From assembly GCA_003260075.1 (NCBI GenBank), contig QLIY01000109.1, forward strand, positions 186,001 through 250,000: 64,000 nt of DNA, read 5' to 3'. The notes beneath the pieces are model-generated. The model had not been told where the DNA came from, made no database searches, and saw only the letters and a list, made by a program, of their open reading frames with translations. Of the stretch, positions 1 through 19,293 are shown piece by piece (position 1 is the first letter of the stretch; the number at the start of each line of letters is the position of its first letter). The position numbers and the translations under genes are program-made. This DNA is from Phallusia mammillata. Its lineage: Eukaryota; Chordata; Ascidiacea; Phlebobranchia; Ascidiidae.

Positions 1-243
1 CACGGTCCTCGAAGTTGTTTTCCATTATTTCAGCAATATTTTACCCAGTATCTGCAGTTTTTACACACGTAACTTAAATGCTGTTTTCAAAGCAGAGCAC
101 ATTGTATTTTAACCCTGTCGTAACAACTAAGGTCGCCTAATTTAACCTAGTTTTACTGTTTAGTGTCCGACTTGACAGCCTATTATGTCAAAGAACGGCT
201 GTAAAAATACGAAACATACAATATGGCATATTATTTTCTGCAG

Positions 244-770
244 ACAATTTCAATATTTTCCAATTCAACCAAGCACCCGTATCTATTGTTCCTGTCTCAT
301 TTGCTAAGGGGAAAATCAATTACACCTCAACCACCGTCCAAAGCGGATTCATTCAATTTCAAGCTTATGATAAATATGGATACAGTTATGCTATGTGTCC
401 CGGTGTGAGGTACGATTTACCTTTAAAGCAAATGGAAAACATCTCAAAACAGGCCGTGACATTTGAGTTTGTTTTATAGTGTTAACCCATCAGTTGACCC
501 TGCGCTTTACTGTATTGGATCTGCAAACAGCAAGCAAAACCATATTTCCCGTTGTGGCGACTTTCCTGGTAAGTTTACTCACCCGCACGTCGACAAGTCA
601 CCTGTATCTTTTTTCCTTTTTAAATTTTGTACTGATTTCCAGCTTGGGAGCAGTTAACTGATCACGTGACCACCAACCGAAATCCTCGCAGTGGCGGAAA
701 ATTTGTCAATGACCTTCACTCAACCTTGCTCATTTTTACAAGGAGCAGGAACATCACGGGGCAGTTGTGA
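244..770 (+). CDS. Intelectin-like protein, copy 1 (3' end only)
   Basis: C-terminal part of an intelectin-family lectin; the 5' exons lie before the window. Exons are 244-409, 480-568 and 643-770 (TGA at 768-770), with the same lengths for the first two and the same phases as the last three exons of the two complete copies downstream. The translation carries the family block VQSGFIQFQAYDKYGYSYAM, which matches the vertebrate intelectin segment ending in LCAGMR, then ALYC and RCGDF. The protein ends NITGQL. Introns are short (70 and 74 bases). Family and exon structure are secure; the start and the full length of this gene are unknown. Confidence 0.85.
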
Positions 771-3117
771 GAAAATCTTGTTTAGCCAATACTTTAAATT
801 CTGCAACTTTTTGTGATTTTATTTCGTATAGTAATGAACGTTGTCCATGACACGTCCGAAGTTTTATGATAATATACGGCAATCAGTTTTCTACTTTCGT
901 AGGCCATTGTAGGTGTGTTATGCTATTTAACGGACAAAAGGAATGTTAAAACGTAAACTTTTCCCTACATATTGGTTTGTTTGCTTATTGTGAAAGTTGC
1001 ATTGTTAGTTACCTGTGCCTCATAAAAGTTAATTGCCCAATTTGTACCTTTCGTATCCCTACACGCATGCACAAAGCCAGTTAATCGACAAACAATTGCT
1101 TTGGCGCAAACACCGACACTTGTATTCTTTTACTATTTCTTTTTGAACTGGGTGTACTCGTAAAACGACAAGTTGAACAAACAAAGGGCTAGCAAAATAT
1201 TTGTACATTATAAAATACCGTAAAGTTTTTGACTTTCCCAAAGACTGGTTGTGCATTACAGCATTTTCATGTTTAAAACAAAAAATATTAAAATAAACTG
1301 ATATTGTCCTGCAGTTTGGGACCAACTTCCTAGTGATACGAACGGAATCGAAACTCACATGAAGGTGGAAATTTGTTAACAACCATTAATCGACTTTGTG
1401 ACGCCAATTTATTTGATTGTATTTCTCATTTCACGTTTGAAATTTTGTGTGGATGACAACGATTGGACTTCATTTAATTTTCATTCGTTACTAAACACCG
1501 TAATAACCAACACATTAAAGTTGATAAACCTTTGCTTGTGTGTCTGTGTGCCTCCGAACGAAAACTTAGTATCTTGTTGTGACGCATGTTTAGAAAGTTT
1601 GTAAACCACTGATTTGTAGTAACCGTCGGTCAAAGTGATGCCAATATTAGTTTTTGTGCACGTAAATGCAGTAACGAAAATCCAAAGACACTGCTACATT
1701 CCAGGCCTGACCTTTTTCTTGCAAAGTGTATCTGTTTTCCACATAATCCAAACGATAATTCGAAGTCTGATTAAATACGATAATTGCGTGTGACAAAGCA
1801 ATATTGAATCTCTACAACAAGCAATCGATTCTACATAAATTTGTCAAACATAAAGGCAATGTCGAATAACCGACTTTTTAAACATTTTAATTGTAATTAC
1901 ATAACTTGAGATAGATAGGTTATTTTTTCATTCCAGGCTACAGCAAAAGTCTGCTAACATTCAAAGCAAAGCCACCTAATTTGTTCAATTCACTTCATTA
2001 AAATAAAATAGCATTTTGCTTGTATTCTTTAAATATTTCTGGGAGAATGTATGTTGGAAAAACCACCTGCCGTGTTAATGCAAACAAACGGTTGTTTCTC
2101 GTTAGATAATACTTATCAGTGTGTGTTTGACATCGCAAAGTCTAGTTGCTGGTCGGGTTTGTTACATGAAACACCTTTTCTCCAGTTGGTACTCAGTGAC
2201 GAAGACGATACATCTGTGACTGGTAGTTAATTTAACGTGTGTGGGCTTCAGTGGTAGATAACGTTGCCAAGCTACTACACAGCAGAAGCTTGCAGAAGCT
2301 TGCGTTTTTGTCTGTTAATGTTTTTGTCAGGGCTAGTTAAGTTTGCTTTTAAATTATTGTTATGTGGTGACTCTGTAACTTGCAACTGAGCATGGAAATA
2401 CGCTGCTGAGAAACATAGTCAGGACATTGAAAGCTTAATTTCGTTTAAATGTCATCGCGCAGCAGATTAGCCAGAGCAAATTTATTGAAATTGGTGTCGA
2501 GGGTGAAAGGGTGAATCGAAAATCCGAATTATGGCGACGAAAGTGTGAGTTTTATAATATTGGAGAGGATGGGGTCATGACCATGTGCTTTCCCTCCTGG
2601 GTGCGAAAATGAGTTCCTGCAAAAGCACAGTGTGAAACACCAAAACAGCACAACAATATATTGTTTGACACCTCATGTTCTTTAATTAACTGATTTTGCT
2701 TGTTTGATTTTTTTATCATTTTTAGGTAACTTGTTTAAACAAAGTGTGATTATCTTCTAATGGGACAAATATTGATAAGATTGGACGCTCCGAGTCTCGG
2801 GAAATGGTTTATCTATTCCAACCAATGCCACAGCAATCGCGTTACGAAATGCGGGGTGCACATAAAACCTGCAAATCAATTTACGTCAACTTAATTTTAC
2901 ATTTGACTTGCAAGTATATCGTGAGAAACTATGTCGTTTGTTCGTGTGCCGCAACTTAAAGGGATTGGAAACACTGTTAAAATCATACACATATTACCCA
3001 TTTTACAAATCGTATATTGCTTTGTCAACGCCTGTTTAGTTGCGTATAAAAACCAAAAATTATTTACTTATTCTTATATTTTTGTGTGACTTAAGGAAGG
3101 AAAAAGTAACATTCAGA
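771..3117. other. Intergenic, intelectin copy 1 to copy 2
   Basis: About 2.3 kb of AT-rich sequence. I see no convincing coding exon, RNA gene or transposon terminus. Short open frames here have no family signature. It must hold the promoter of copy 2, but no TATA box or operator can be assigned with confidence. Confidence 0.5.
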
Positions 3118-6100
3118 ATGAATAACGTTGAAAATAAGGAATGTGGAAGAAAATTTTCCTGGTCAAACCGTATGTGGATTTGTATAATATGGATTGCGTT
3201 GGTCACTACAGTATCGGCAATATTCTTGATCGTGATCTTTGCTGTAAGTATTTATTTTGATAATGTTAAGTTTCTTTCCAATTTTAGATTCAGTAAGACT
3301 GCTACTCTGCCTGTGTGTCCATATAGTGTATATGTACACACATATATAAGCAACACCAATTAAAAGTAGACTTTGCACGTTCATTGTGGTTTAACTTTAG
3401 GCATTCTATGAGGTTTTTAGGCTACGGCTTTTAATTAGCTTAATTTGTTTAACTACCTGAGTTTTCAATTGCCTCTAACCTAATTGCCTCAGAGCCTGCA
3501 AATAGCGCTGATGGGTGTAAAACGCTCTGCAGTTCGGGCCTTCGGGTGACTGAAAAAAAGGCCTCATGATTTGGACCTTCTTTGTTAAAGTTTGTTGTAT
3601 AACAAGTTTGCATTAGATAGCAGCGAGCTTAGTTTGAAACAGCGAGCTAGTTCGTTTCGTTGGCCAATTTAATTTCGTGACAAAACGATTTGGGGCAACT
3701 GATTTCAGTTACTTTACAAATCTGGCAGTCTGATACGAACACCTCAATACAAATATATACATCTTGTTGGGGTTTGAAACAACATGGATCCGCAATCTCC
3801 GGCATGTACACAATCAAACCACACAAGAAATATCCAGCAATTATGGTAAGTTGTCCATGCAATTCATTCTTGTTTTTGATTATTTTGACTTGTTTCAATA
3901 AACAGAAGTTAAGTTGAGATTAAGTCAAATGGCATTTACACACCCTTTTCGTCAACAAGCCTAAAACAAACGCCTAGAAGTCCTAGAAAAACCTAGAAAA
4001 AAAGCAAAAATTCCATTCGTTGCTCACTTGGAATTTCGAAACGATGTAAAAATGTTACATTTGAAAAAAAGAAGTTATATTTGAAGGTTTATTGTGATAT
4101 GACCTCAGCCGACGGAGGCTGGACTCTTGTCGCTTCAGTTCACAATGACGACAAACTCCAGAAATGCTCTGCACTTGATAAATGGGCAAGCCCAGTAGAA
4201 GATGCAACTTCTCTCTATACCGCTGCAGGTAACTTAAGATTTGCAGCTGATAGTTAAGGGATTTAAAGCTTCATCCAACTTGTTAGGTTCATCTCACTGG
4301 TACAACGGGGGGGGGGAAGTTAATGGATTTAAAGCTTCATCCAACTTGTTAGGTTCATCTCACTGGTACAACGGTAGCAGCTTTGGAAATCTGCACTCAT
4401 GCGTGGATAGCGACTACAAGAGCCCTGCCTACTATAGTCTACCGGTAACTTGCAGAAGTATTTTTTTCATTCTTGTGTATGATGTCTAAAGGTATTTGGG
4501 TGAAACAATCTGAAATAGTTGAGCACCGGTCCGAGAACGGCTCCGTTCTTGGATCAAAGTCACATGTTTTGTATTATCGTGAGGTTAATTAAACTGAGTC
4601 AAACAATTCTATTTGTAAGCCCTAAAGCAATATTATCCATGCTTAATGTGTCGTATTCTTGGCCAGCATGAATGCTTTGGGGCAACTAAGAGATATTTAT
4701 TAAAGAAGTATTTACTTGCGCTACAAATTATTGTTTATGTCGATTTCAAATATGAATGATACCCTAAATCTAAACCCTCTGTTATATTTTTACTAGATTT
4801 GTTTTTGCATTAAACGTGGTTCCTTACCTGGGGGGTAATGGCATTTTTAGGGGTAAACTACATAGGATTAAATTGGGGTTAGCAAAAAATAGTATCTTGA
4901 AAAGGGTGTAAATAAACCTTATCAGGTTGCATGATGTCAGGGTTAACGATAATAAAAAGGTTTAGAGCCATTGAGTTAGCAGGATGATTTTTCGGACAAA
5001 TATTGTTCAATCTAACAACTTCAACTTGTACGTTCACAGGCTCAAGACATCATGGTATCACACGTTCCGAACTACACACCTGTTGAAGATATTGATTTGT
5101 CATCATTCCTCACTTGTTACACAGACAATCACTTTTTGGAGGCAAATGGAGGAAGTCTTCGAAACTTCTTCAATGATTATGCTTCTTTGAGAAGTCTTAC
5201 CGTAGTTGGCAAGTGTTTACACCATGGGTCGGCAATCTTTAACATGCAGCGGGCCAAAACCGAGATCAGTCAAGTCGCAGCGGGCCGTACTAATTTTTCA
5301 CTTTAAAATCCGTTTCCTTTACGGTTTAACATGTTGTTAAACCTATCGAATTTGGGTAGTTATTCTTACTTTTTGCCATCATTGCAAACAATTGGACACA
5401 AAACCAGTCCATTAGCATAAACGTCCATGAACATTTTTACTTTTGCAGACGTGGGGCTGTCAACCACCTTAGTACAATCTTTGCGAAACCCGTGATAAAA
5501 CATTTAAGCTTAGTTTAACCCATCTTATGGTTTTCTAGCCACTTTTCTAAAAGGGCCGCGGGCAGGGTAATTTTGCTTGTCGGGCCGGATTCAGCCCGCG
5601 GGCCTTCGGTTGCCGAGCCTTGTTTTAAACAAAGGTTTCTTGATCCTGGGGATGCGTACCACCTGGTACGAAGCACCGACTAGGTGGTACGAATTAAGTA
5701 TGAAGGTTGCGAAAAACATTTTTTTAAAAAGTAAGCTTTATTGTCATCTTTATTGTCATGAAGCTCATTTCATGTAGCTTTAACGGCAAAGAGATAAAAA
5801 ATATCCACTCGTGTATCTGCTTGTGAGAATATTTGGTAATCAAAAACAATTCTCTCTAACCTAACTTTAAAAGTGATTAAAAATACATAAAATTCTGTTA
5901 CTGTCTGCTAATATAGCCTAACGTTTCAGTAAACTTTTTCGAAGGAATGAGCGAAAAAGTGCTTGAACTTATCGATGGGTCCCTCTTCACTGCTGTCACT
6001 ACTTGGAGAAACTACACTTATCTGGATGTCACGACATCAACCTTTTACCCTCAGGATTTACCAACTTATCCGCAATTTGTGGATAACGGCTTTTTGGTAA

Positions 6101-9053
6101 AAATCAAAAAGTTTGTTTTGCACCATGGTGGTAGTCACATACATACATAAAAATATTTCCGATTTCGTCTACAATAGTCAATCGAATTTGCATGTCTGTC
6201 TACTTTAACATAGTTTACGATTAATAGTTTACCAGTGCCACGAAGTGCAAGCAGCATGACAAATAACTGAAAATTATTTTATTTTGGAGCCAGTGTTTTA
6301 TTTCAACCACTGCCCTCGCAGCGTGCCTTTCGAAACCTTGTAGTCTGATTGGGTCAAATTAATTTAGCTTATTGAGTAGTTTCTTCATTATACATTTATG
6401 CATTAATTGGAATTTGCGTTTTAGCACACCTAGATATGTGGGACATCATGTCTCAAACTTACAAACACAATTCAACCAGGTACATTTTATACTTTTAGGT
6501 CTACTTCAGTGTAAACAATGAACCGTTTGTCTACATGACGGCAGGAAAATCGTATACGTAAGTGACATCACCAGAAAGACAAAATGTGAAAATCTAAAGC
6601 TTTAAACTTGTCTTTTAACAGGGACAAACGAAATTATCACATACGAGCCGAAAAAACGGAACCTTTTATTGTTTTGGCAAGTCTTGCAAACCAAGGAGGT
6701 TTTATCCGCTTTAGGCTACGAGTAAGTTAGGTTGATTGATCAAAGTTTTTGTGAATATTTTGGGCTTGGTACAGGAAATACAACCAGGCGTAGTTTTTCA
6801 AATGTGAACAAGTAGCAAGTGAGAAATTTCGTATCCCATTCTAAAAGTTTTCTTTCTTGTGGTGTCATTAGCACCAACGTACATACTTTTGTGTGAAGAA
6901 TAGTCCAATTAGGAATTTCTAAAATGTAGATAAAAAAAATACATTAAAATCGATGCATGTGTCACTTATGGGCACAAAAAGAGTAATAACGAACAGATAA
7001 CTATTGTTGGAAAATACTGAACAAACGTTTCGTCCACAATGGTTGCATATCAAACAAATTTGTCGATCAACTCGACCATTTATTTTTGTGCTTTTATGTA
7101 GGTTGAGTCAACCGTAGCAAAGGCCGCTCAATCGTCATGGCCAACTGTGAGTCCGTACGTGTACAAAGGTTTCACAATTCAAATTGACTATGCAGCCAAA
7201 ACAACCTACTACCCCTATTTTACACAAGTCTTCTTCGTCATTTATAGCACCCAGGTTAGGATTTTTCAAATAGATACAAGTTACTTAAGTTGGTTCTTAA
7301 GTAGTTAAATATTTGTTTTCAGAAATGGAATGGAGCCCACTCTGACTTTGTAGTAGTTACTAAACCAGTTTATGGAAAAACGGGACACAATCTCACACTG
7401 GAATATCAGTTTACTGGCTCTTCCCGTAATGTAATAACCGGCTACATGCTGCTGTACAGGTATGTTTATGCAATCTGCAGCAGTTATTTTCAACGAATAA
7501 GTTTCATTGGCTAATTCGTCTTTTAAACTGCTATTTCTAATAAAAACCAAGTTATTTAAACTAGCTTAGAGTCACAATGAAAAATGTGAAACCTTCTAGT
7601 AATTAAAAGCTTGAATTTCATTCGTTCTCATAACAGAATCTCTGCCTGATTAGTAGTTTTAGGTCTGCGGGCTTTCTTAATAGGGCTTCCTCAACCTGTC
7701 ACACTAACACTCCCCCCTAAGTCGTGATTGCCCACAATGCCCCGAACTCACTCCAATTAAAGCCCTAGTGCATTGTGGGTTTTGTAACGTTAAGACAATG
7801 TGGAACTTTTCTCTGTTTAGTTTAAATTTTATTCAGGTGTTTTTCTTCTTGATGTTAAGTAGTTTATTTATAGTAACAACCCAAGTTATTCCATTATTTG
7901 ATTTTGTAAATTTATCACACAATTGTTGACGAGCGTAATGCCAGGCTGCAATTAAATTCGTTTCGTTATAAATCCCGGCTTGAATCCCTTAAACTATAAC
8001 TAAAAATGGTTTGACTGAATAATTTTATACAAAGCGACACGATTAAATTCGTTAATGAAGTAATTGTACCTGAAAGTGTACAACGGGCGAGTGCTTAAAA
8101 ATTTATTCAGATTACCTACCAGCACAATGTCGACTGCACAAATCAAATCATTCATTGAGCGTATAGTGGACAACATTGGTAAGAACATTTTTTTAAGATG
8201 TTTTTTTTGCCCTGTTATTTTGTAAAATTAACATCATTTCTCAACAGATACTTTGGATATTGTTCAGTTTAACCAACCGCAAAATTTCATAGTCCCCATT
8301 ACCTATGCAAAGGGTAATATTAGATGGAACTCTACTAATGTTCAAAGCGGTTATATGCAGTTCCAAGCATATGATAAATATGGCTACAGCTATGCTATGT
8401 GTCCAAGTGTGAGGTAGTATTGGGATCAAAGGCAAAAATATGTTAACACAAAGTTTTGATTTAGTTTTGTTATTAGTGTCAACCCACCTGGCGACCCAGC
8501 ACTCTATTGCACTGGATCTGCAAACAGCAAACGAAATAATCCGTCTCGTTGTGGTGACTTTGCTGGTAAATCATTTTTTGCTTAAATACGTCTACTTGTT
8601 TCATTTCCAATTTACTATTAGCCCACCTAAGTATTAAAGACGATATAAATAGCAAGGCGGTGTGTAAGATTGGTGACCACATGCAACAAACACAGGATTT
8701 CTTTGTTGATGTGATGTTGTTTTGTCAAAATAGAAGTACAAACTACAAACTATGGCAAACAGTGGGCTTCTTTTACCGTTTGGCATTACGTTTTACCATG
8801 TTTCCAACGCTTTTCTGTGGACCATCTTTTGTGGCCTTTACCAATGGCTTTGTAGTTTCCATAGCATTTCGACAGAGTTTCGATTGCATATTAACAAATT
8901 AACACGTATCGGTTTCATTTTACAGCTTGGGACCAACTTCCTGATCACGTGAACACCAATCGGAACCCACATAAAGGCGGGAAATTTATCAACGACCTTC
9001 AGTCAACCTTGCTTATATTCACCAGAAGCAAGAACATTGAAACGAACCCATAA
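3118..9053 (+). CDS. Membrane-anchored intelectin-like protein, copy 2
   Basis: Fourteen exons: 3118-3243, 3729-3845, 4087-4228, 4353-4444, 5040-5208, 5945-6096, 6499-6557, 6622-6721, 7102-7254, 7323-7459, 8111-8178, 8248-8413, 8477-8565, 8926-9053 (TAA); 1698 bases, 565 residues. Residues 1-18 are a short cytoplasmic head and about 19-42 one membrane helix with no signal peptide, so a type II topology is predicted. Exons 2-5 encode the N-terminal half of intelectin (YCDMTSADGGWTLVAS, then SDYKSPAYY, SHVPN). Exons 6-11 add about 220 residues absent from vertebrate intelectins. Exons 12-14 give the C-terminal half. Intron 5 has a GC donor (5209). Exon 4 is preceded by an assembly-type partial duplicate ending in oligo-G. 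The family is certain; the role of the insert is unknown. Vertebrate intelectins bind microbial glycans outside the cell; ligand binding here is uncertain. Confidence 0.88.
4250..4374. repeat. Direct duplicate joined by oligo-G (4307-4316)
   Basis: About 57 bases covering the end of intron 3 and the start of exon 4 occur twice (4250-4306 and 4320-4374), separated by ten Gs. Only the second copy continues into the exon. It looks like an assembly join; see the finding on oligo-G linkers. Confidence 0.75.
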
Positions 9054-10274
9054 AATCATTTACATAGAGCAATTCCAAATCAAATAACTTGAGAATGTAT
9101 TTTTTTTTTAAATTCTGCGTGAAATTTAATTTACACTTATGCGTGTCCTTTGCATTTGAAAATTTGATTATTTGAGTATACTGACTCAGTACCATACATG
9201 AGTGAGTGTGAGTACAATATCGGGCGTTCTGACCTAATTGTGATTCGGGAATATACTTTACTCAACAGCACGTCACGTGGCCCGCAGCAGCCGATTGCAG
9301 GACTTTACCGATGTGACCTTTGCGCAAAAATAACATTCTCTGAGCATAAATTACATTTCTTCGCAGCATAGTTGCGGCCCGGGTTCGGTTTCGGGCTGGG
9401 TTTGAACTTACGTTTCAAGAAACGGGCTTGATTCGAGCCTGAATCTACACTCCTTGTCAGTATTTTTTTAAAAAAAATTAACTTGCTAAGTAGGCAGTTG
9501 CCGGACCTGACCTAATGCCAAACAGCCTTAAAACGCATTGCTCGTGACCAATTGTCTATATTGTGTGAGTTGTCTTGATCTTTCCTTGGGCTTCCTGTCA
9601 ATCAAACTTCAGGTGCTACGGGCTTCCCAAAATCGACTCCGGTTTGGGCCCGGTTTCGGGCCCGTTTACAACTTTGCTTCGCAGTGTCGTATGAAAACCA
9701 TACCTCCATTTTCGAAATGTTTTGACTCCGGAAGAGCCACCTTCATTTTTTAATTTGCCATATTTACAAAATCCACAACAAAATGGAGTGTAGAAAAACC
9801 TTCTTTCATTCTAAACAAATAAATAATCTGCGTAGCTCTGTGTAATTTAGTTTTACAAAGCCAACAACTTTGTGCAAACAACTGTTTCTTATCAGTGCAT
9901 ATTTAACTGTGATAAGTTTGCTTTCGTTTTAACCTGGCAACAGCTATTGTATCTGTTACTTATTGACCAAGGCAGTATCACTGTCACAAGCAGTTGTATG
10001 TGTGAGCCGCAGTCCCGACCAGCACTCTAGATTGGAAGGTCAGAAAGAGATAACTCATAAGCGGTTGTTTTAAAACACGTTTCAGTCAAGGCTGGTGCAC
10101 TTGCTTTGGAAAAGGGTTGTTTGTTACCATGGTCCCCACAAATGTTGTTTTGTGTGTGACAAGGTGAAAGTATAATCACAACAAAATATTTTTAGTTTTT
10201 CTGCATACAGGTCGTTAATAACTCACGAGATGTGTTAGTAAGGTTTCTTAGATTTTGTGTAATTTCAACAAGAA
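9054..10274. other. Intergenic, intelectin copy 2 to copy 3
   Basis: About 1.2 kb. Positions 9370-9670 hold a degenerate copy of a dispersed GC-rich repeat (cgggttcgg and cccggtttcggg blocks; the middle contains agttgcc, then ccgacctgacctaatgcc-like sequence shared with 25930-26000 and 57310-57350). The rest is unique AT-rich sequence. No coding exon is evident. Confidence 0.5.
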
Positions 10275-16067
<5,793 letters not shown>

Positions 16068-19000
16068 ATGGAGTTTTAGTGTGGTTTAAACTTTTGGTTA
16101 TAGATTTGTTTAAATGTAGAAATTATTTGTAAGTTGTAATTTTGTTCCAATTATCAATGTTTATCACAAACAAGTGTATGAGTATACGCTCTTATACAAA
16201 ACACCCATTACTATGTTTGGTGTTGTGATTTGTTTATTTTGTGACTATAATGACAGCTACTAAAAGTTTTAAAGCATTCCAACCCTGTTGACAATACAGC
16301 TAGGTAGCCGTAGTTATACATCATGGGTACGCAGTTAAACTTTTTGCGAAAAACATTTCCACATATTTTACCCGTTGTTCATTACAAGTCAATATTTTCT
16401 AAAAATGTGTAGGGTTATGTGATTCAATCTTCTTCTCACAACAACTGGTTGCCTCGTACCAATCTATTGTGACTAAGAGTGTCCATAAACAACGTAATTG
16501 CATACACTGAAATAGGAAAGTTTTTGGGAAATGGTTCGGTTGTTGGGCAGGAAGAATCGTCACGTGGTCTACATACAGCTATTCGCTTTGTAGCGATACG
16601 CTTCGTTTTGTTTGTTTCAACAAAAAGTCAAAAACTATGCCTAAATATAGAAATCATTTTTTTAACTGGTTCGTTCAAACTACTTGTGATGTTTAATTTT
16701 AGCTTCAGCAATAGATTCTCGTTTTCCAGTTAATCTGCTAGTTTTCAGTTTCATTAATTCACTGTACAATGCCAAAGCAGCACGATTTTTATTCAGTACC
16801 CTCGCTGACGCAGAGATTGGCACAACACAATGTAATTTCCTGGTATTGAGCACCACCCTCTCTATAATATGCATTGCTCTTCCTGTGTTACTAACAATAG
16901 TGTTTTTGCTCGTAGAGTAATCGGTAATTTACCATTGAAATGCAGGCTTTTAGGCTTTAATTGAATACTGTATCAAATTTGAGAAGGAAATTAAGAGACG
17001 TTTTGAATTGAGGTGGTTCATATATAATTAAGAATTATGAATATGCCTGACTCGGCAATCATTTAACTATAGTTTGAGCCACTAATTATGCTTAATTAAT
17101 GCTCGTAAAATAAAAATTTAGTAGTCATACGGGCTTATGGCTGTAAAAGTAAATTTTAGTTTTTTTTTTAGAAATCACGCAGTTATAACTTTTAGTTTAC
17201 TTTCATACGCATTTCTACATGTACGTTCATTAACTTAGCTAAATTTCAGCATTAAATGCTAATGTTTAGTTAGGAAAAGAAAAGTCTACAATGTTTTAAA
17301 ATGTTAAAGCAAGATTTGACGTTGATGACAAGTCAAGCGTGTCGCCTTTTCTTCTGTCTGAGCCAAAAAAGTTTATGATGTGAAGGGAAATAGTATTAAA
17401 CCCGAAGCCCGCGTCAACAAGTTAAGGGTCAGTATAAGTACTTTGTTTCAAAACATTCTTAGTCTCAGATAATGAGACTAGTACAGAATCATATTCAGTT
17501 CAGAATTGAAAAGGCTGGAGCTGGGATTTCGTGCAGCTTAAAAAGTCACAGTGGGATGTCAACATTAGGCATTCAGTAAAGTGTAGAACAAGCCATCGTA
17601 TGTTTCAGTTGTGGTGTTCAGTTTATTTGATATATGGTGTGGATGTAAATAAAGCAAATGTGCCAACATTTTATGAACGTTAGCCCTTAGTACAGGGGTG
17701 GGCAAACTTTTCAGTGCAAGGGCCGCATTCAAAAGTTTTTAATCTTAAGGGGCCGCATAGTATTTCACCAACGGCCGCCAATTGCTTGGTTGTTTTTGTT
17801 TTAAAATAAGTGGTGCAAAGAATTTGGTTTTTATCATAATACCATTTAAAGCCACTTAAAATGCTCAGATTAATAATTTCTTACTTGGTGCATAAGTTTA
17901 GCTGTACGAAGCTAACTGTTTATGATGTCATAATCTGTATTGTGACGAATGCGGTTCCTGTTTTTTGCATTGTTTGCACACAATAAGCGGATAAAAAGCC
18001 TGGCGCAGTTGGTTACTAGGCTGATAATCCTTTTTCCAGTCTCACGAAATCTGTTTTTAGCAGTTTAAAAATCAAAATATTTGGCAAAATAGTTTTAGTT
18101 ACGTTACGGCCGCCAGTGCATGTATTTTAATATACATGGTCACGGCCGCAGGTTGTGCACCCCTGATTTAGCCCCAAATATCAACATAGTATATTTTCAG
18201 CTATGTGCAAATGCGTTTGTTGTCACTTGATTGAACAAACATTGATTGAAACGCTACAATTGTAATTGTTTCAAAATAAACAACATTTAAATCAGCACGT
18301 TTTTTTGTTGATATATTCCTTGCGCCAACATTAAAGAATGCGAGCCGCTTTTAGTATCCATCTTTAGGTGTTGTGCGGATCTGTGTTAACGATTCTATAG
18401 CCGTTTTTTGTCCGTTTGCAAAGTACTGCAACGACCTAAATTTGATCCAAAGTTACCAACGTTTATGCGTCAACAGTGCGAAGTGGGCTGTATTTCGAAA
18501 CGTGATTCAATTTTACATTATCGAACGAAGAAATTGTGTCAAGTGACGATTTCCATAATAACGTGGCAGAAACAACAGGCTAAAGCACGTAAAAAGCATC
18601 TGTGTTTAGTTCCTAAGTATGGTACAGGTACAGATACTGCTCATGGTATAGGTATCGGCACCCCCCGCATTTTTTATTATTTTTTAAAACTCTACGCCTG
18701 CTTATAATACTATTCAGCGTTGCTCGGTAACTTTCTCTGTCAAATTTACTAACATTTGGCGGGCCGCACGAACTCCTTTGCCGGGCCGTAGTTTGCCCAC
18801 CCCTGCCTTAGTACAACCATACTTTTACCGTATGAAGGTTTGTTTTTCAGATCAACTGTGCACATGCTTTTTGGCCACGGTTCTGGTTTCTAAATTCACT
18901 TTTATTTTTTGCATTTTTACATTCTGCATGCTCGACTTAGCACAGGTGTGAAATTTGGCCGTTCTACCTTTTTTAGAACAAAAGATATGCGATGTTTTGT

Positions 19001-19248
19001 GCGTGAACTGAAGCCGTTTTTCGCGGTTTGCGCTGGTCACGTAGGTCCGTTTTTCGCGGTTTGCGTAGGTAGTTGTTGGACGTGTGTTACTGCTGTACAT
19101 AGACGACAGCTGAAACGTTTTTTGTATGTATTTGAATAGCAAACTGAAAACAAATAATTTCATTTGCTGGACGTGTAACATATGTATCCTTTTCTTACTA
19201 CCCATGTACATTTATACCATGTACAGGTTAAAATATAGTTGTCTATGT
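16068..19248. other. Intergenic, intelectin copy 3 to the MS4A cluster
   Basis: About 3.2 kb, of which 17693-18805 is a composite miniature transposon listed separately. The remainder (16068-17684 and 18814-19248) is AT-rich with no recognisable gene. Intelectin copy 3 probably ends its transcript shortly after 16067, but no canonical AATAAA close to the stop was identified. Confidence 0.5.
17693..18805. mobile_element. Composite hAT-type non-autonomous element
   Basis: Ends are caggggtgggcaaact and agtttgcccacccctg, flanked by an 8-base target duplication ccttagta (17685-17692 and 18806-18813). The first half is rich in ggccgc blocks. Near 18153-18168 there is a right end of a different but related family (ggttgtgcacccctg), the same family as the element at 63318-63801, so this is a chimera or a nest of two elements. 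No transposase frame seen. Confidence 0.85.
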
Positions 19249-19256
19249 TTTTTCAG
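19249..19256 (+). promoter_or_regulatory. Candidate splice acceptor upstream of MS4A-like 1
   Basis: A pyrimidine-rich tract ending in ttttttcag lies 37 bases before the ATG at 19294. It may close a 5' UTR intron or accept a spliced leader, as many tunicate genes do. The site is seen; its use is inferred. Confidence 0.45.
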
Positions 19257-19293
19257 TACTGAATTTTACACAATAATTAATAACACGACTGAA

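Noticed and set aside
7724-7786. Short inverted repeat (gcccacaatgc and gcattgtgggt) in intron 10 of intelectin copy 2
   Set aside because: Arms of about 11 bases with a spacer near 40; could be a small transposon remnant but too short to call.
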